Below the pieces are notes generated by a model. The model saw only the letters and a list, made by a program, of their open reading frames with translations. It searched no databases and was not told the DNA's origin. Below, piece by piece: positions 9,018 through 16,250 of a stretch of DNA of 56,414 nt (position 1 is its first letter; every line of letters starts with the position of its first letter). The stretch is from Ruegeria sp. (lineage in GTDB: Bacteria; Pseudomonadota; Alphaproteobacteria; Rhodobacterales; Rhodobacteraceae): NCBI RefSeq assembly GCF_028066395.1, contig NZ_JALCBM010000012.1:2872-59285 (forward strand). Reading direction: 5' to 3'. The position numbers were made by a program, and so were the translations under genes.

Positions 9018-9329
9018 AATAATGCAGGTTTCTGTTGCCAGGTACCTGCGAACCCCGCCTTACGCGGCTAGGCGCAAGGGCTTAGATTTCGGTCTTGTTA
9101 CTGCTTACGCAGCAACTGCAACCGGAGCACGATTGTCGTTTGCAATTGTACTAGTTTCGCCGATAACGGTGGCAGACAGCCGGGACAAAGCTAACCCCTT
9201 TAGACGTTCGTCGATCCTGTTTCGGCCCCAAAATCCTCAAACGAAGGATGGTTGGTGGAGCCGCCGGGTACCGCCCCCGGGTCCGATCCGCTTATTACGA
9301 GCGCGTTTATGTCCATAGTCCCGAAGGAC
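9018..9329 (-). ncRNA. ssrA: Transfer-messenger RNA, circularly permuted two-piece form
   Basis: Rescues stalled ribosomes. On the minus strand the acceptor piece comes first (about 9329-9253), ending in CGGCTCCACCA with the CCA at 9255-9253. Then comes a 23-base spacer (9252-9230) that can form a small hairpin, and then the coding piece starting GGGGCCGAAACAGGATCGACG at 9229. The first seven bases of the coding piece pair with the acceptor 3' strand to give a 7-bp acceptor stem with G3-U70, the alanine identity pair. A T-arm of CCGGG/CCCGG closes an unusual GGCGGTA loop. The tag frame (9143-9105) reads ANDNRAPVAVAA-stop. The acceptor piece opens with GTCC-TTCG-GGAC. Ends are approximate; a T6 run at 9002-8997 may mark termination. 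A 98-codon plus-strand frame here is spurious. Confidence 0.95.
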
Positions 9330-9335
9330 ATATCC

Positions 9336-9364
9336 TATATAGGTGAGGTTCCGGGCAGATGCAA
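9336..9364 (-). promoter_or_regulatory. ssrA promoter
   Basis: Minus-strand -35 TTGCAT (9364-9359), 17-base spacer, -10 TATATA (9341-9336), placing transcription start near 9329, just before the UUCG hairpin of the acceptor RNA. It lies 40 bp after the stop of the upstream gene, so ssrA has its own promoter. Confidence 0.7.
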
Positions 9365-9404
9365 ACCCGGAATGGCTTGCTGCGTGTTACATGATCCCAA
9401 TGGG

Positions 9405-9767
9405 TTAGGTGGCTTTGTTCATGTTGGCCAGGATCAGCCACAGGGCCAGAACCAGCTCGATTCCACCAAAGGTCAGCGCCTTGAGCAGCGGTGGATTGTC
9501 CAGCGCAACCGACACGAACCGCCCCAAAGCGGCCCCGGCATAGACCACGCCGAGCATCATGTATGCCACCGGATTGTTCAGCCACAGCACTGCGAGGCCG
9601 GTGATGACGAACAAGCCGCCGACCGAGGCGCGCATCTCGCTCAGCCCCATGGTGCTGTTGGTGGGCGCCAGATCCAGCGCCTGCGCGGTATGGGCGGGCG
9701 CCAGAAAGCCAAAGAGGCCAAAGCCGATGGTCAGAAGGGCGGCAAGGGCGTTCAGAATGGCGATCAT
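9405..9767 (-). CDS. DUF4345-like four-helix membrane protein (120 aa)
   Basis: Small integral membrane protein with four hydrophobic segments (about residues 4-24, 45-63, 68-88, 97-116), and SEMRASVGGLFVITGLAVLW typical of DUF4345. Function unknown. It follows tenA by 18 bp on the same strand and is probably the last gene of the GntR-tenA unit. The start ATG at 9767 is the only one that gives a complete first helix. Confidence 0.75.
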   Translation of the reverse strand: MIAILNALAALLTIGFGLFGFLAPAHTAQALDLAPTNSTMGLSEMRASVGGLFVITGLAVLWLNNPVAYMMLGVVYAGAALGRFVSVALDNPPLLKALTFGGIELVLALWLILANMNKAT

Positions 9768-9785
9768 GGCGGGCCTCTATCCGGT

Positions 9786-10436
9786 TCAGGCCGCGTAAGC
9801 GGCGTCAAAGAAATCACGCTCCAGTTCGACGGCGCGGTGGAACAGCCGCGTGACCTCGGCCTGGGCCGGGGTATCCAGCGTCGGCCAGACCTGATCCAAC
9901 TGGTCCCGCAGATAACCCACGACGCCCTCGAACCCGTCGCCCGCATGTAGGGTGATCCACTCGGCAAACCAGAAGGGCAGGTCATCCTTTGGCGGATGCA
10001 CCGGGCTGGCCCAGTCCAGATAGACCCATTCGGCCACAACCAGAACCGCCAGCATGTTCTCATACCGGCCCGAGGAGGCGGCCTCGGCCATCAGATCCTG
10101 AAACGCTTTGGTCGCGGGCGCAGGGTCAAAGCAGGGCGCGGTGTCCAGCGCCTGCATGGCGCGCAGGAAATAGGTGTTTTCGGGGCCGGTGATCACCGCC
10201 AGAAACTGTGCGGCGGGCACGCTGTCGGCAAGGCTGGGCGCGTGGGCGATGGCGCTGGCCAGCAAACGCACAAAGCCGTCAACGAACTGGTAATCCTGCT
10301 GCAGATACCAGCGCATCTTGTGTTCGGGCAAAGACCCGTCAGCCAGTTCCCGCGTGAACGCATGGGTCGTGGCGGCCTGCCAATCGTCGATTCTGCCCTG
10401 ACGCAGCATGTCTGTGGGGCGGGCGCTGTCCTGCAT
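9786..10436 (-). CDS. TenA-family protein (TenA_E-like)
   Basis: TenA proteins hydrolyse thiamin degradation products to salvage the pyrimidine moiety. The 216-residue all-helical protein carries WYLQQDYQFVDGF (Asp and Tyr of the substrate pocket) and a C-terminal AVELERDFFDAAY with the family Glu. The catalytic cysteine of classical TenA (in a PC-W-Y context) is absent: the region reads VVAEWVYLDWA, which fits the TenA_E branch acting on amino-HMP derivatives; this is inference. Start ATG 10436 has GGAG upstream; an in-frame extension of 17 residues looks non-coding. It follows the FadR-type regulator by 71 bp. Confidence 0.85.
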   Translation of the reverse strand: MQDSARPTDMLRQGRIDDWQAATTHAFTRELADGSLPEHKMRWYLQQDYQFVDGFVRLLASAIAHAPSLADSVPAAQFLAVITGPENTYFLRAMQALDTAPCFDPAPATKAFQDLMAEAASSGRYENMLAVLVVAEWVYLDWASPVHPPKDDLPFWFAEWITLHAGDGFEGVVGYLRDQLDQVWPTLDTPAQAEVTRLFHRAVELERDFFDAAYAA

Positions 10437-10507
10437 TCGAAAACTCCGTGATTGTGCTGGCGGCAGACAAAGCGGGTTTTGTTTCAAAGTACAAGGGCGC
10501 TTGAAGC

Positions 10508-11239
10508 TCAGCCCGCCTGCCTGCGCTTGGCTGCCACGTCACGGGCCAGTTGGCGGGTATAGGTCTCAAGCTCGACCAGCGCCGCGTCCACTGTATCCGC
10601 ATCATAGGCATCCAGCGCGTCTGCGATTTTGGAATGCAGCGCAATAATCGCCTCGCGTGAGCGTTCGGTGAAGGTGATCATGTTCATCAGCGGCTGCATC
10701 GCCTCGACCGCACCGGCCAGTTGATAGGACAGCACCGGATTGCCCGCGCCATCGACCAGCGCGCGGTGAAAGGCCACATCCGAGGCGCAGAATGCCTCAT
10801 CCGTCAGACCCGGCTGCGCCTGCCGAAAAATCTCGGCCCGCATGGTCGCCAGTTGATCGGGCGTGCGCCGCTGCGCCGCCAGCGGGGCGCAGGCGCGTTC
10901 CAGGGCATAGCGTGCCTCGCACGCGGTATCGAAACTGACCGCGTTCATCGACAGCAGCAGGGTCGAGGTGGTGATCTGCTGCGAATAGGCGTCTGGAAAG
11001 CTGAGCCGGTTGACAAAAGCTCCGCCTGAGGCCCCGCGCTGCGTGCGGATCAGCGATTGCGCCGCCAGCCGTTTCAGCGCCTCGCGCACCGTGGATCGGG
11101 ACACCTGAAACTGATCGGCCAGTTCCGATTCCGACGGCAACCGCTCGTCCACGATCAGCCGGCCCGAGACGATCGCATCCCGGATCGCCTGAGCGATCTG
11201 AGCGGACAGGTCGGCGGGGCTTTGGGGGTCGATTTTCAT
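10508..11239 (-). CDS. FadR-subfamily GntR transcriptional regulator
   Basis: Residues 8-75 form a GntR winged helix (LPSESELADQFQVSRSTVREALKRLAAQSLI), followed by an all-helical FCD ligand-binding domain (residues 95-230) with the Asp-His-His metal or ligand pattern (ASDVAFHRALVDGAGN, LHSKIADALDAYD). It is divergent from the DUF2182-DUF1326-DinB-dmdA-acuI run and has two GTCTGACA sites in the shared gap, so it probably controls both directions. The start ATG at 11239 is chosen because a longer frame would translate through those repeats. A GntR regulator also borders dmdA in other roseobacters as I recall; the ligand is unknown, with an acrylate-type inducer a guess. Confidence 0.88.
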   Translation of the reverse strand: MKIDPQSPADLSAQIAQAIRDAIVSGRLIVDERLPSESELADQFQVSRSTVREALKRLAAQSLIRTQRGASGGAFVNRLSFPDAYSQQITTSTLLLSMNAVSFDTACEARYALERACAPLAAQRRTPDQLATMRAEIFRQAQPGLTDEAFCASDVAFHRALVDGAGNPVLSYQLAGAVEAMQPLMNMITFTERSREAIIALHSKIADALDAYDADTVDAALVELETYTRQLARDVAAKRRQAG

Positions 11240-11269
11240 TTCAAAAGGGGTCCGAGGTGCGTTTTTATT

Positions 11270-11297
11270 TGTCTGACATTTAAAAGTCTGACATTTG
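11270..11297. promoter_or_regulatory. Two tandem GTCTGACATTT operator-like sites
   Basis: GTCTGACATTT occurs at 11271-11281 and again at 11286-11296, 15 bp apart. The core TGTCTGACA is a near-palindrome (TGTC-N-GACA) of the kind bound by FadR-type GntR regulators. The pair sits between the divergent regulator and the dmdA-side operon, about 35 bp from both start codons, where a bound repressor could block either promoter. Confidence 0.6.
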
Positions 11298-11328
11298 AAT
11301 TGCAAGGGAGATGAGTCGGGAGGATCAG

Positions 11329-12120
11329 GTGAGTCGCGCCCTAATACGGTCAGGTCTTTGGTTGGGCTTCTATGTCACGATCCTGTGGTCGTGGTGGATG
11401 ATGGTCTCGATGAGCCGCGATATGGATCTGGACTGGATCGGCCGTCCCGGCCCGATGGGGCAGGCGATGGCGGCGATGGATCCGCGTATGGACATGTATA
11501 TGCCCATGGCCGAGTTCGGGCCGCTGTTCTGGATGTGGGCGATCATGATGGCGGCGATGATGCTGCCGACTTTGGTGCCGACCCTGCGCAGCTATGAGGA
11601 CCTGATCCGCAGCGCCAATGGGACGCGGGCCGGATGGCTGGGCGTTCTGCTGGGTTACCTCGTGGTCTGGGTCGGATTTGCCGCCCTGATCACCGGCGCG
11701 CAACTGGCGCTGTTGTTTGGCGGCGCTGTCGACATGCTGGGCATTGCCCGCTCACCTTATCTGGCCGCTGGGCTGCTGATCGTGGTCGGCGCGTTCCAGT
11801 TCACCCGCACGAAAGAGGTTTGCCATGGCGTTTGCCACGCGCCGATGACCTATTTTCTGGGCCACTGGAAGACAGGCTTTACCGGCGGGCTGCGCATGGG
11901 GCTGGGGCTGGGCGCATTCTGCGTCGGCTGCTGCTGGGGCTTCATGGCGCTTGGCTTTGTCGGTGGCGTCATGAGCCTGTTGTGGATGGGTCTGGCGACC
12001 CTGTTCATGGTTTTGGAGAAGCTCCCCCAGATCGGCCATATCGTGACCCGACCGATGGGTTTTGCATTGATCGCAGGCGGTATCGGCCTGCTAATCTACC
12101 CCTTTATTTACGGAGGATAA
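11329..12120 (+). CDS. DUF2182 integral membrane protein
   Basis: Predicted metal-binding inner-membrane protein of unknown function. It has about six hydrophobic helices, a methionine-rich loop after the first helix (residues 25-60, many Met including MDMYMPM), a Cys-His cluster EVCHGVCHAP near residue 163, and CVGCCWG near residue 198, all suited to soft-metal binding (inference). GTG at 11329 is preferred as start because GGGAGG lies 5 bases before it; ATG at 11311, in frame, has its purine-rich run directly abutting the codon. The next gene, DUF1326, begins 4 bp after the stop and is the usual partner of DUF2182. Confidence 0.82.
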   Translation: MSRALIRSGLWLGFYVTILWSWWMMVSMSRDMDLDWIGRPGPMGQAMAAMDPRMDMYMPMAEFGPLFWMWAIMMAAMMLPTLVPTLRSYEDLIRSANGTRAGWLGVLLGYLVVWVGFAALITGAQLALLFGGAVDMLGIARSPYLAAGLLIVVGAFQFTRTKEVCHGVCHAPMTYFLGHWKTGFTGGLRMGLGLGAFCVGCCWGFMALGFVGGVMSLLWMGLATLFMVLEKLPQIGHIVTRPMGFALIAGGIGLLIYPFIYGG

Positions 12121-12124
12121 CCCG

Positions 12125-12829
12125 ATGGCAAAGAACAAGAAACCCGATGCGGACCGGTTGCCCATCAGCCAGCGGATCGACAGCCGGATGCCCAACCCCA
12201 AACGGCGCGAGATGAGCCCGACGGACTGGGCCATCAAGGGGGAGCTGATCCTCAACTGCTCCTGCGACGTGTTCTGCCCCTGTGTGGTGTCGCTGGGTGC
12301 GCATCCGCCGACTGAAGGGCATTGCCACGCCTGGATGGGGGTGATCATTGATGAGGGACATTACGAGGGCGAAGACCTCTCGGGTCTGAATGTGGGCCTG
12401 CTGGTCGATATCCCGGGCCGCATGGGCGAGGGGCAGTGGAAGGTTGCCGCCTATGTGGATGAACGTGCCAGCGGCAAGGCCTATAACGGGCTGCTGCAAA
12501 TCTTCAGCGGGCAGGCGGGGGGCACGACGGGTCTGTTCACCATGCTGGTTTCCGAAATCATCGGTGCCGAGCGCGCGCCGGTTCAGATTGAACGCGATGG
12601 CACCAAGCGCCGCATCGTGATCGGACGCAAGATTCAGGGCGAGATCGAGATGCTGGCGGGCAAGGACCCGGAACACCCGGTGATGGTCTCGAACTCGAAA
12701 TACTGGATGGGGCCGGATATCATCGTGGCGCGGGGGACAAAATCCAAGGTGCGCGATTACGGGCGGGTCTGGGATTTCGGCGGCAAATCCGCGGAAATCT
12801 GCCCGATCGATTGGCACGGGCCAAAGTGA
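12125..12829 (+). CDS. DUF1326 domain protein
   Basis: 234-residue soluble protein. Residues 33-230 fit DUF1326, with the diagnostic cysteine cluster NCSCDVFCPCVVS near residue 45 followed by a histidine segment EGHCHAW, a plausible metal site. The basic N-terminal 30 residues (MAKNKKPDADRLPISQR) are an unstructured extension. No signal peptide, so probably cytoplasmic, beside the membrane partner DUF2182 encoded 4 bp upstream. Its TGA overlaps the ATG of the DinB gene by one base, so all three are likely translated from one mRNA. No biochemical role is established that I know of. Confidence 0.82.
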   Translation: MAKNKKPDADRLPISQRIDSRMPNPKRREMSPTDWAIKGELILNCSCDVFCPCVVSLGAHPPTEGHCHAWMGVIIDEGHYEGEDLSGLNVGLLVDIPGRMGEGQWKVAAYVDERASGKAYNGLLQIFSGQAGGTTGLFTMLVSEIIGAERAPVQIERDGTKRRIVIGRKIQGEIEMLAGKDPEHPVMVSNSKYWMGPDIIVARGTKSKVRDYGRVWDFGGKSAEICPIDWHGPK

Positions 12830-13335
12830 TGATCACCGGAGCATATGCGCGCGAGATGGCCCGCTATGGCCGCTGGCAAAACGACCAGCTTGCCGGGTTC
12901 CTGCAGGCATTGCCCGAGGCGGAACTGACCCGGGATCGCGGGGCGTTCTTCGGCTCGATCATGGGCACGGCCAATCATCTGCTCTGGGGCGACTGGATCT
13001 GGATTTCCCGGTTCGACAAGGGGCAGGGGCCGGGGGGCGGGATACCGGAAAGCGTCTCGCTCTGTGCGGATCTTGCGGCGTGGCTGCCCCTGCGGGAACA
13101 GATCGACGCGCGGATTGCGGTCTGGGCCGGGACGTTGGGCGATGCGCCTCTGACCGGGGATTTCACTTGGTATTCAGCGGCGAAAGAGGCCGATGTGACA
13201 AAACCTTATGCGCAATGTGTGATCCACATGTTCAACCACCAGACGCATCACCGGGGGCAATTGCATCAGATGCTGACCGAGACCGGATCGAACGCACCGG
13301 TCAGTGATCTGGTCTTCCTGCCGAGGGATTACTGA
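12829..13335 (+). CDS. DinB-fold putative metal-dependent enzyme
   Basis: Four-helix DinB/YfiT-type protein of 168 residues. Histidines in the family positions are visible: NHLLWGDWIW near residue 49 and NHQTHHRGQLHQ near residue 138, which would form the triple-His metal site. Members include thiol-dependent S-transferases and glyoxalase-like or isomerase enzymes; which applies here is unknown. ATG at 12829 is preferred, overlapping the DUF1326 stop in TGATG; TTG 12811 and GTG 12826 are in-frame alternatives. dmdA starts 1 bp after its stop, an unusually tight link to DMSP demethylation. Confidence 0.8.
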   Translation: MITGAYAREMARYGRWQNDQLAGFLQALPEAELTRDRGAFFGSIMGTANHLLWGDWIWISRFDKGQGPGGGIPESVSLCADLAAWLPLREQIDARIAVWAGTLGDAPLTGDFTWYSAAKEADVTKPYAQCVIHMFNHQTHHRGQLHQMLTETGSNAPVSDLVFLPRDY

Positions 13336-13336
13336 C

Positions 13337-14431
13337 ATGGCCGTCATCACCCCCAGCCGCCGCGTGCGCAAAACCCCGTTTTCACCCGGTGTCGAGGCCG
13401 CAGGGGTCGGCGGCTATACCGTCTACAATCACATGCTGCTGCCGACCTTCTTTGAAAGTGTCGAGGCCGATGCGGCGCATCTGAAACAGCATGTGCAGGT
13501 CTGGGATGTGGCCTGCGAGCGGCAGGTGCAGATCAAGGGGCCTGACGCGCTGCGCCTGATGCGGCTGCTCAGCCCGCGCGACATGGACCGGATGCAGGCA
13601 GATCAGTGCTATTATGTGCCCATCGTCGATCAGAACGGCGGAATGCTGAACGATCCGGTGGCGATCAAACTGGCCGACGATCACTATTGGCTATCGGTCG
13701 CCGACGGTGATCTGTGGCAATTCGCTTTGGGAATCGCGATTGCGCTGGGGCTGGATGTTGAGGTTTCCGAGCCGGATGTCTCCCCCCTTGCGGTGCAAGG
13801 TCCCAAGGCGGACGATCTGATGGCGCGGGTGTTTGGCGATGCGGTGCGGGATATCAGGTTCTTCCGGTACAAGCGTCTGGCCTTTGAGGATACCGAGTTT
13901 GTCGTTGCCCGCTCCGGCTGGTCCAAACAGGGCGGGTTTGAGATTTATGTCGACGGTGCCGATTACGGCATGCCGTTATGGGAGTGCCTGTTTGCCAACG
14001 GTCACGACCTGAAGGTCCGCGCGGGCTGTCCGAACAATATCGAGCGGATCGAAAGCGGGTTGCTCAGCTTCGGCTCGGACATGCGGCGCGAGAATACGCC
14101 TTATGAATGCGGGCTGGGCCGGTTCTGTAATGCGCCGGACGACTATATCGGCAAGGCGGCGCTGGCGGATCAGGCAGAAAACGGTCCGCCCCGGATCATC
14201 CGCCCGATGGTGATCGAGGGTGAGATCGGGCCATGCGCGCAATCCTGGCCGTTGATGGCGGCTGGGCGGCAAGTGGGTCAGATCGCATCCGCCGTTTATT
14301 CGCCTGAGTTCGGGGTGAATGTCGCCATTGGCATGGTCGATCGGTCGCATTGGGATGCGGGCACACGGGTTGAGGTGTTGACCGAGCACGGAATGCGGTG
14401 GGCCGAGGTGCAGTCGAATTTCTGGCGGTGA
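13337..14431 (+). CDS. dmdA: Dimethylsulfoniopropionate demethylase
   Basis: Transfers a methyl group from DMSP to tetrahydrofolate, giving methylmercaptopropionate and 5-methyl-THF. The 364-residue protein has the GcvT-like fold and resembles roseobacter DmdA closely along its length: FSPGVEAAGVGGYTVYNHML near residue 16, VQVWDVACERQVQIKGPDAL, SPRDMDRMQADQCYYVP, RSGWSKQGGFEIYV, and the C-terminal SPEFGVNVAIGMVDRSHW. These distinguish it from plain glycine-cleavage T protein. ATG 13337 is chosen because the homologous N-terminus starts there; GAGGG lies 10 bases upstream. Cytoplasmic. It follows the DinB gene by one base and is followed by acuI. Confidence 0.95.
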   Translation: MAVITPSRRVRKTPFSPGVEAAGVGGYTVYNHMLLPTFFESVEADAAHLKQHVQVWDVACERQVQIKGPDALRLMRLLSPRDMDRMQADQCYYVPIVDQNGGMLNDPVAIKLADDHYWLSVADGDLWQFALGIAIALGLDVEVSEPDVSPLAVQGPKADDLMARVFGDAVRDIRFFRYKRLAFEDTEFVVARSGWSKQGGFEIYVDGADYGMPLWECLFANGHDLKVRAGCPNNIERIESGLLSFGSDMRRENTPYECGLGRFCNAPDDYIGKAALADQAENGPPRIIRPMVIEGEIGPCAQSWPLMAAGRQVGQIASAVYSPEFGVNVAIGMVDRSHWDAGTRVEVLTEHGMRWAEVQSNFWR

Positions 14432-14450
14432 TTTCTGGCACCGTCAGGCC

Positions 14451-14483
14451 GCCTCCGGCGGGAGTATTTGGGAAAAGATGAAG
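14451..14483 (+). repeat. Dispersed terminator-like repeat, copy 1
   Basis: 33-bp element starting GCCTCCGGCGGGAGTATTTG, with a small hairpin (CCGCC-TCC-GGCGG at 14449-14461), located 20 bp after the dmdA stop. It matches a second copy at 36963-36995 at 29 of 33 bases, in the same position relative to a stop codon. It separates dmdA from acuI. Confidence 0.7.
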
Positions 14484-14504
14484 GTTTTGGAGGGAGATAA
14501 CGTG

Positions 14505-15500
14505 ATGTTCAATGCGCTCGTTGTTGAAAAGGATGAGGAAAGCGGACTGGCCAGTGCGGCGGTGAAGGAGGTCGCGCTGGACGATCTTCCGCAGGGAGAG
14601 GTCACGGTTGCGGTCGAGTATTCGACGGTGAATTACAAGGATGGCCTGTGCCTGTCGCCCAAGGGCGGCGGACTGGTGCGCAGCTATCCGCATATTCCCG
14701 GGGTCGATTATGCCGGTACGGTCGAGGCGTCCTCGGACGATCGCTACAAGCCCGGCGACAAGGTGGTCCTGACCGGCTGGCGCGTGGGTGAGGCGCATTG
14801 GGGTGGATATGCCCAAAAAGCCAATGCGCGTGCCGATTGGCTGGTGCCCTTGCCGGATGGGCTGGATACGCGGCAGGCGATGGCCGTGGGCACGGCAGGG
14901 TTCACGGCCATGCTGGCGGTCATGGCGTTGGAGGATCATGGGTTGCAGCCGGGGCATGGTCCGGTTCTGGTGACGGGCGCTGCAGGTGGCGTGGGTTCGG
15001 TTGCGACGGCGATTCTGGCCAATCTCGGTTATGAGGTGGCGGCGGTGACTGGGCGGCCTGAAACCGGCGATTATCTGAAATCGCTGGGGGCCACGACCAT
15101 CGTGCCGCGCGATGAGTTGAACGAGACCACCAAACGCCCGCTGGAAAGCGAAGCCTGGGCCGGGTGTGTGGATGCCGTGGGCGGCGCGATGCTGGCCCGG
15201 GTGCTGGGGCAGATGAAGTATGGCTGCTCGGTCGCGGCGGTGGGTCTTGCGGGCGGGGCAGGTTTGCCTGCCAGTGTGATTCCCTTTCTGCTGCGCGGGG
15301 TTAACTTGCTGGGCATCGACAGCGTGATGCAGCCCTATGATAACCGCGTGCGGGCCTGGCAGCGGATTGCCACCGACCTGCCGATAGACAAGCTGGAGGC
15401 GATGATCCTTCCTGCAACCCTGTCCGATTTGCCGCAACTGGGCGCTGATATCCTGCAGGGGCAGGTCAAGGGCCGTGTTGTGGTCGATGTGAACGCCTGA
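14505..15500 (+). CDS. acuI: Acryloyl-CoA reductase (NADPH)
   Basis: Medium-chain reductase that reduces acryloyl-CoA to propionyl-CoA, removing the toxic C3 intermediate of DMSP catabolism. 331 residues in the zinc-free quinone oxidoreductase (YhdH/AcuI) group: STVNYKDGLCLSPKGG near residue 40, HIPGVDYAGTV, the nucleotide loop VLVTGAAGGVGSVA near residue 149 and the C-terminal LGADILQGQVKGRVVVDV. The start ATG has GGAGGGAG eight bases upstream. It follows dmdA by 73 bp with a hairpin repeat between; co-transcription with read-through is likely. The same gene pair is known from other roseobacters. Confidence 0.92.
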   Translation: MFNALVVEKDEESGLASAAVKEVALDDLPQGEVTVAVEYSTVNYKDGLCLSPKGGGLVRSYPHIPGVDYAGTVEASSDDRYKPGDKVVLTGWRVGEAHWGGYAQKANARADWLVPLPDGLDTRQAMAVGTAGFTAMLAVMALEDHGLQPGHGPVLVTGAAGGVGSVATAILANLGYEVAAVTGRPETGDYLKSLGATTIVPRDELNETTKRPLESEAWAGCVDAVGGAMLARVLGQMKYGCSVAAVGLAGGAGLPASVIPFLLRGVNLLGIDSVMQPYDNRVRAWQRIATDLPIDKLEAMILPATLSDLPQLGADILQGQVKGRVVVDVNA

Positions 15501-15514
15501 TCCGCAAGATTTGG

Positions 15515-15542
15515 AAGACCGGCCCGACGATGGCCGGTCTTT
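15515..15542 (+). terminator. Terminator of the dmdA-acuI operon
   Basis: Perfect 10-bp stem (AAGACCGGCC at 15515-15524, GGCCGGTCTT at 15532-15541), 7-base loop, then TC. It begins 15 bp after the acuI stop. Confidence 0.8.
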
Positions 15543-15585
15543 CCCGCCGGAGGAATTGTCGCTTGGACAGAAACAAACCTAGTCC

Positions 15586-15617
15586 TTGACACAATTCCTG
15601 CGCATGATTGCTATACA
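15586..15617 (+). promoter_or_regulatory. Candidate promoter of the frr operon
   Basis: TTGACA at 15586-15591 and an extended -10 TGCTATACA (15609-15617), spacer 20 bases, longer than ideal. It lies between the acuI terminator and frr, in the only gap before the long envelope operon. Confidence 0.5.
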
Positions 15618-15677
15618 TCCCAATTCCGATGGCTTATGACCCATCCAACAGCACCTGAAGACGGGGGAGTGAGCAGC

Positions 15678-16241
15678 ATGTCTGACGATTTCGAACTGGA
15701 CACCGATGATCTGAAACGCCGTATGGACGGTGCGATGGCCAATCTGAGGACCGAGTTTGCCTCGTTGCGGACCGGACGGGCCTCGGCCTCGATGCTGGAG
15801 CCGGTGATGGTCGACGCCTATGGCTCGATGACGCCGATCAATCAGGTTGGCACCGTGAACGTGCCCGAACCGCGCATGGTTACTGTAAATGTCTGGGATA
15901 AGTCTCTGGTCGGCAAGGTTGAAAAGGCGATCCGTGAAAGCGGGTTGGGCATCAATCCGCAGCTGAATGGCACCATCATCATGCTACCGATCCCCGAGCT
16001 GAACGAGGAACGCCGCCGCGATCTGACCAAGGTCGCCGGGCAATATGCTGAAAGCGCGCGGGTTTCGATCCGCAACGTGCGTCGTGACGGCATGGATCAG
16101 ATCAAGAAGGCCAAGGCGGACGGCATGTCCGAGGACGACCAGAAGCTTTGGGAATCCGAGGTTCAGGATCTGACCGATGCGATGATCAAAGCCGTGGATG
16201 AGGCGCTTGAGACCAAGCAAGCCGAGATCATGCAGGTCTGA
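15678..16241 (+). CDS. frr: Ribosome recycling factor
   Basis: Splits post-termination ribosomes together with EF-G. 187 residues, the family norm. Typical segments: [20 protein letters not shown] at the start, [60 protein letters not shown], and the C-terminal three-helix arm. ATG 15678 is chosen: GGGGGAG lies eight bases upstream, and an earlier in-frame ATG at 15636 gives a non-homologous extension. pyrH, the usual upstream neighbour, is absent; frr instead begins a run of envelope genes, with uppS 9 bp downstream. Confidence 0.96.
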   Translation: MSDDFELDTDDLKRRMDGAMANLRTEFASLRTGRASASMLEPVMVDAYGSMTPINQVGTVNVPEPRMVTVNVWDKSLVGKVEKAIRESGLGINPQLNGTIIMLPIPELNEERRRDLTKVAGQYAESARVSIRNVRRDGMDQIKKAKADGMSEDDQKLWESEVQDLTDAMIKAVDEALETKQAEIMQV

Positions 16242-16250
16242 TCCGCGCAT

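Noticed and set aside
9022-9318. Plus-strand 98-codon open frame
   Set aside because: It is the complement of the tmRNA; all conserved elements of ssrA read on the minus strand.
11311-11313. ATG 11311 as start of the DUF2182 gene
   Set aside because: Its purine-rich stretch directly abuts the codon, while GTG 11329 has GGGAGG at ideal distance; the ATG remains possible.
14196-15437. 413-codon minus-strand open frame
   Set aside because: Antisense to acuI and the end of dmdA; low-complexity basic composition and no ribosome site.
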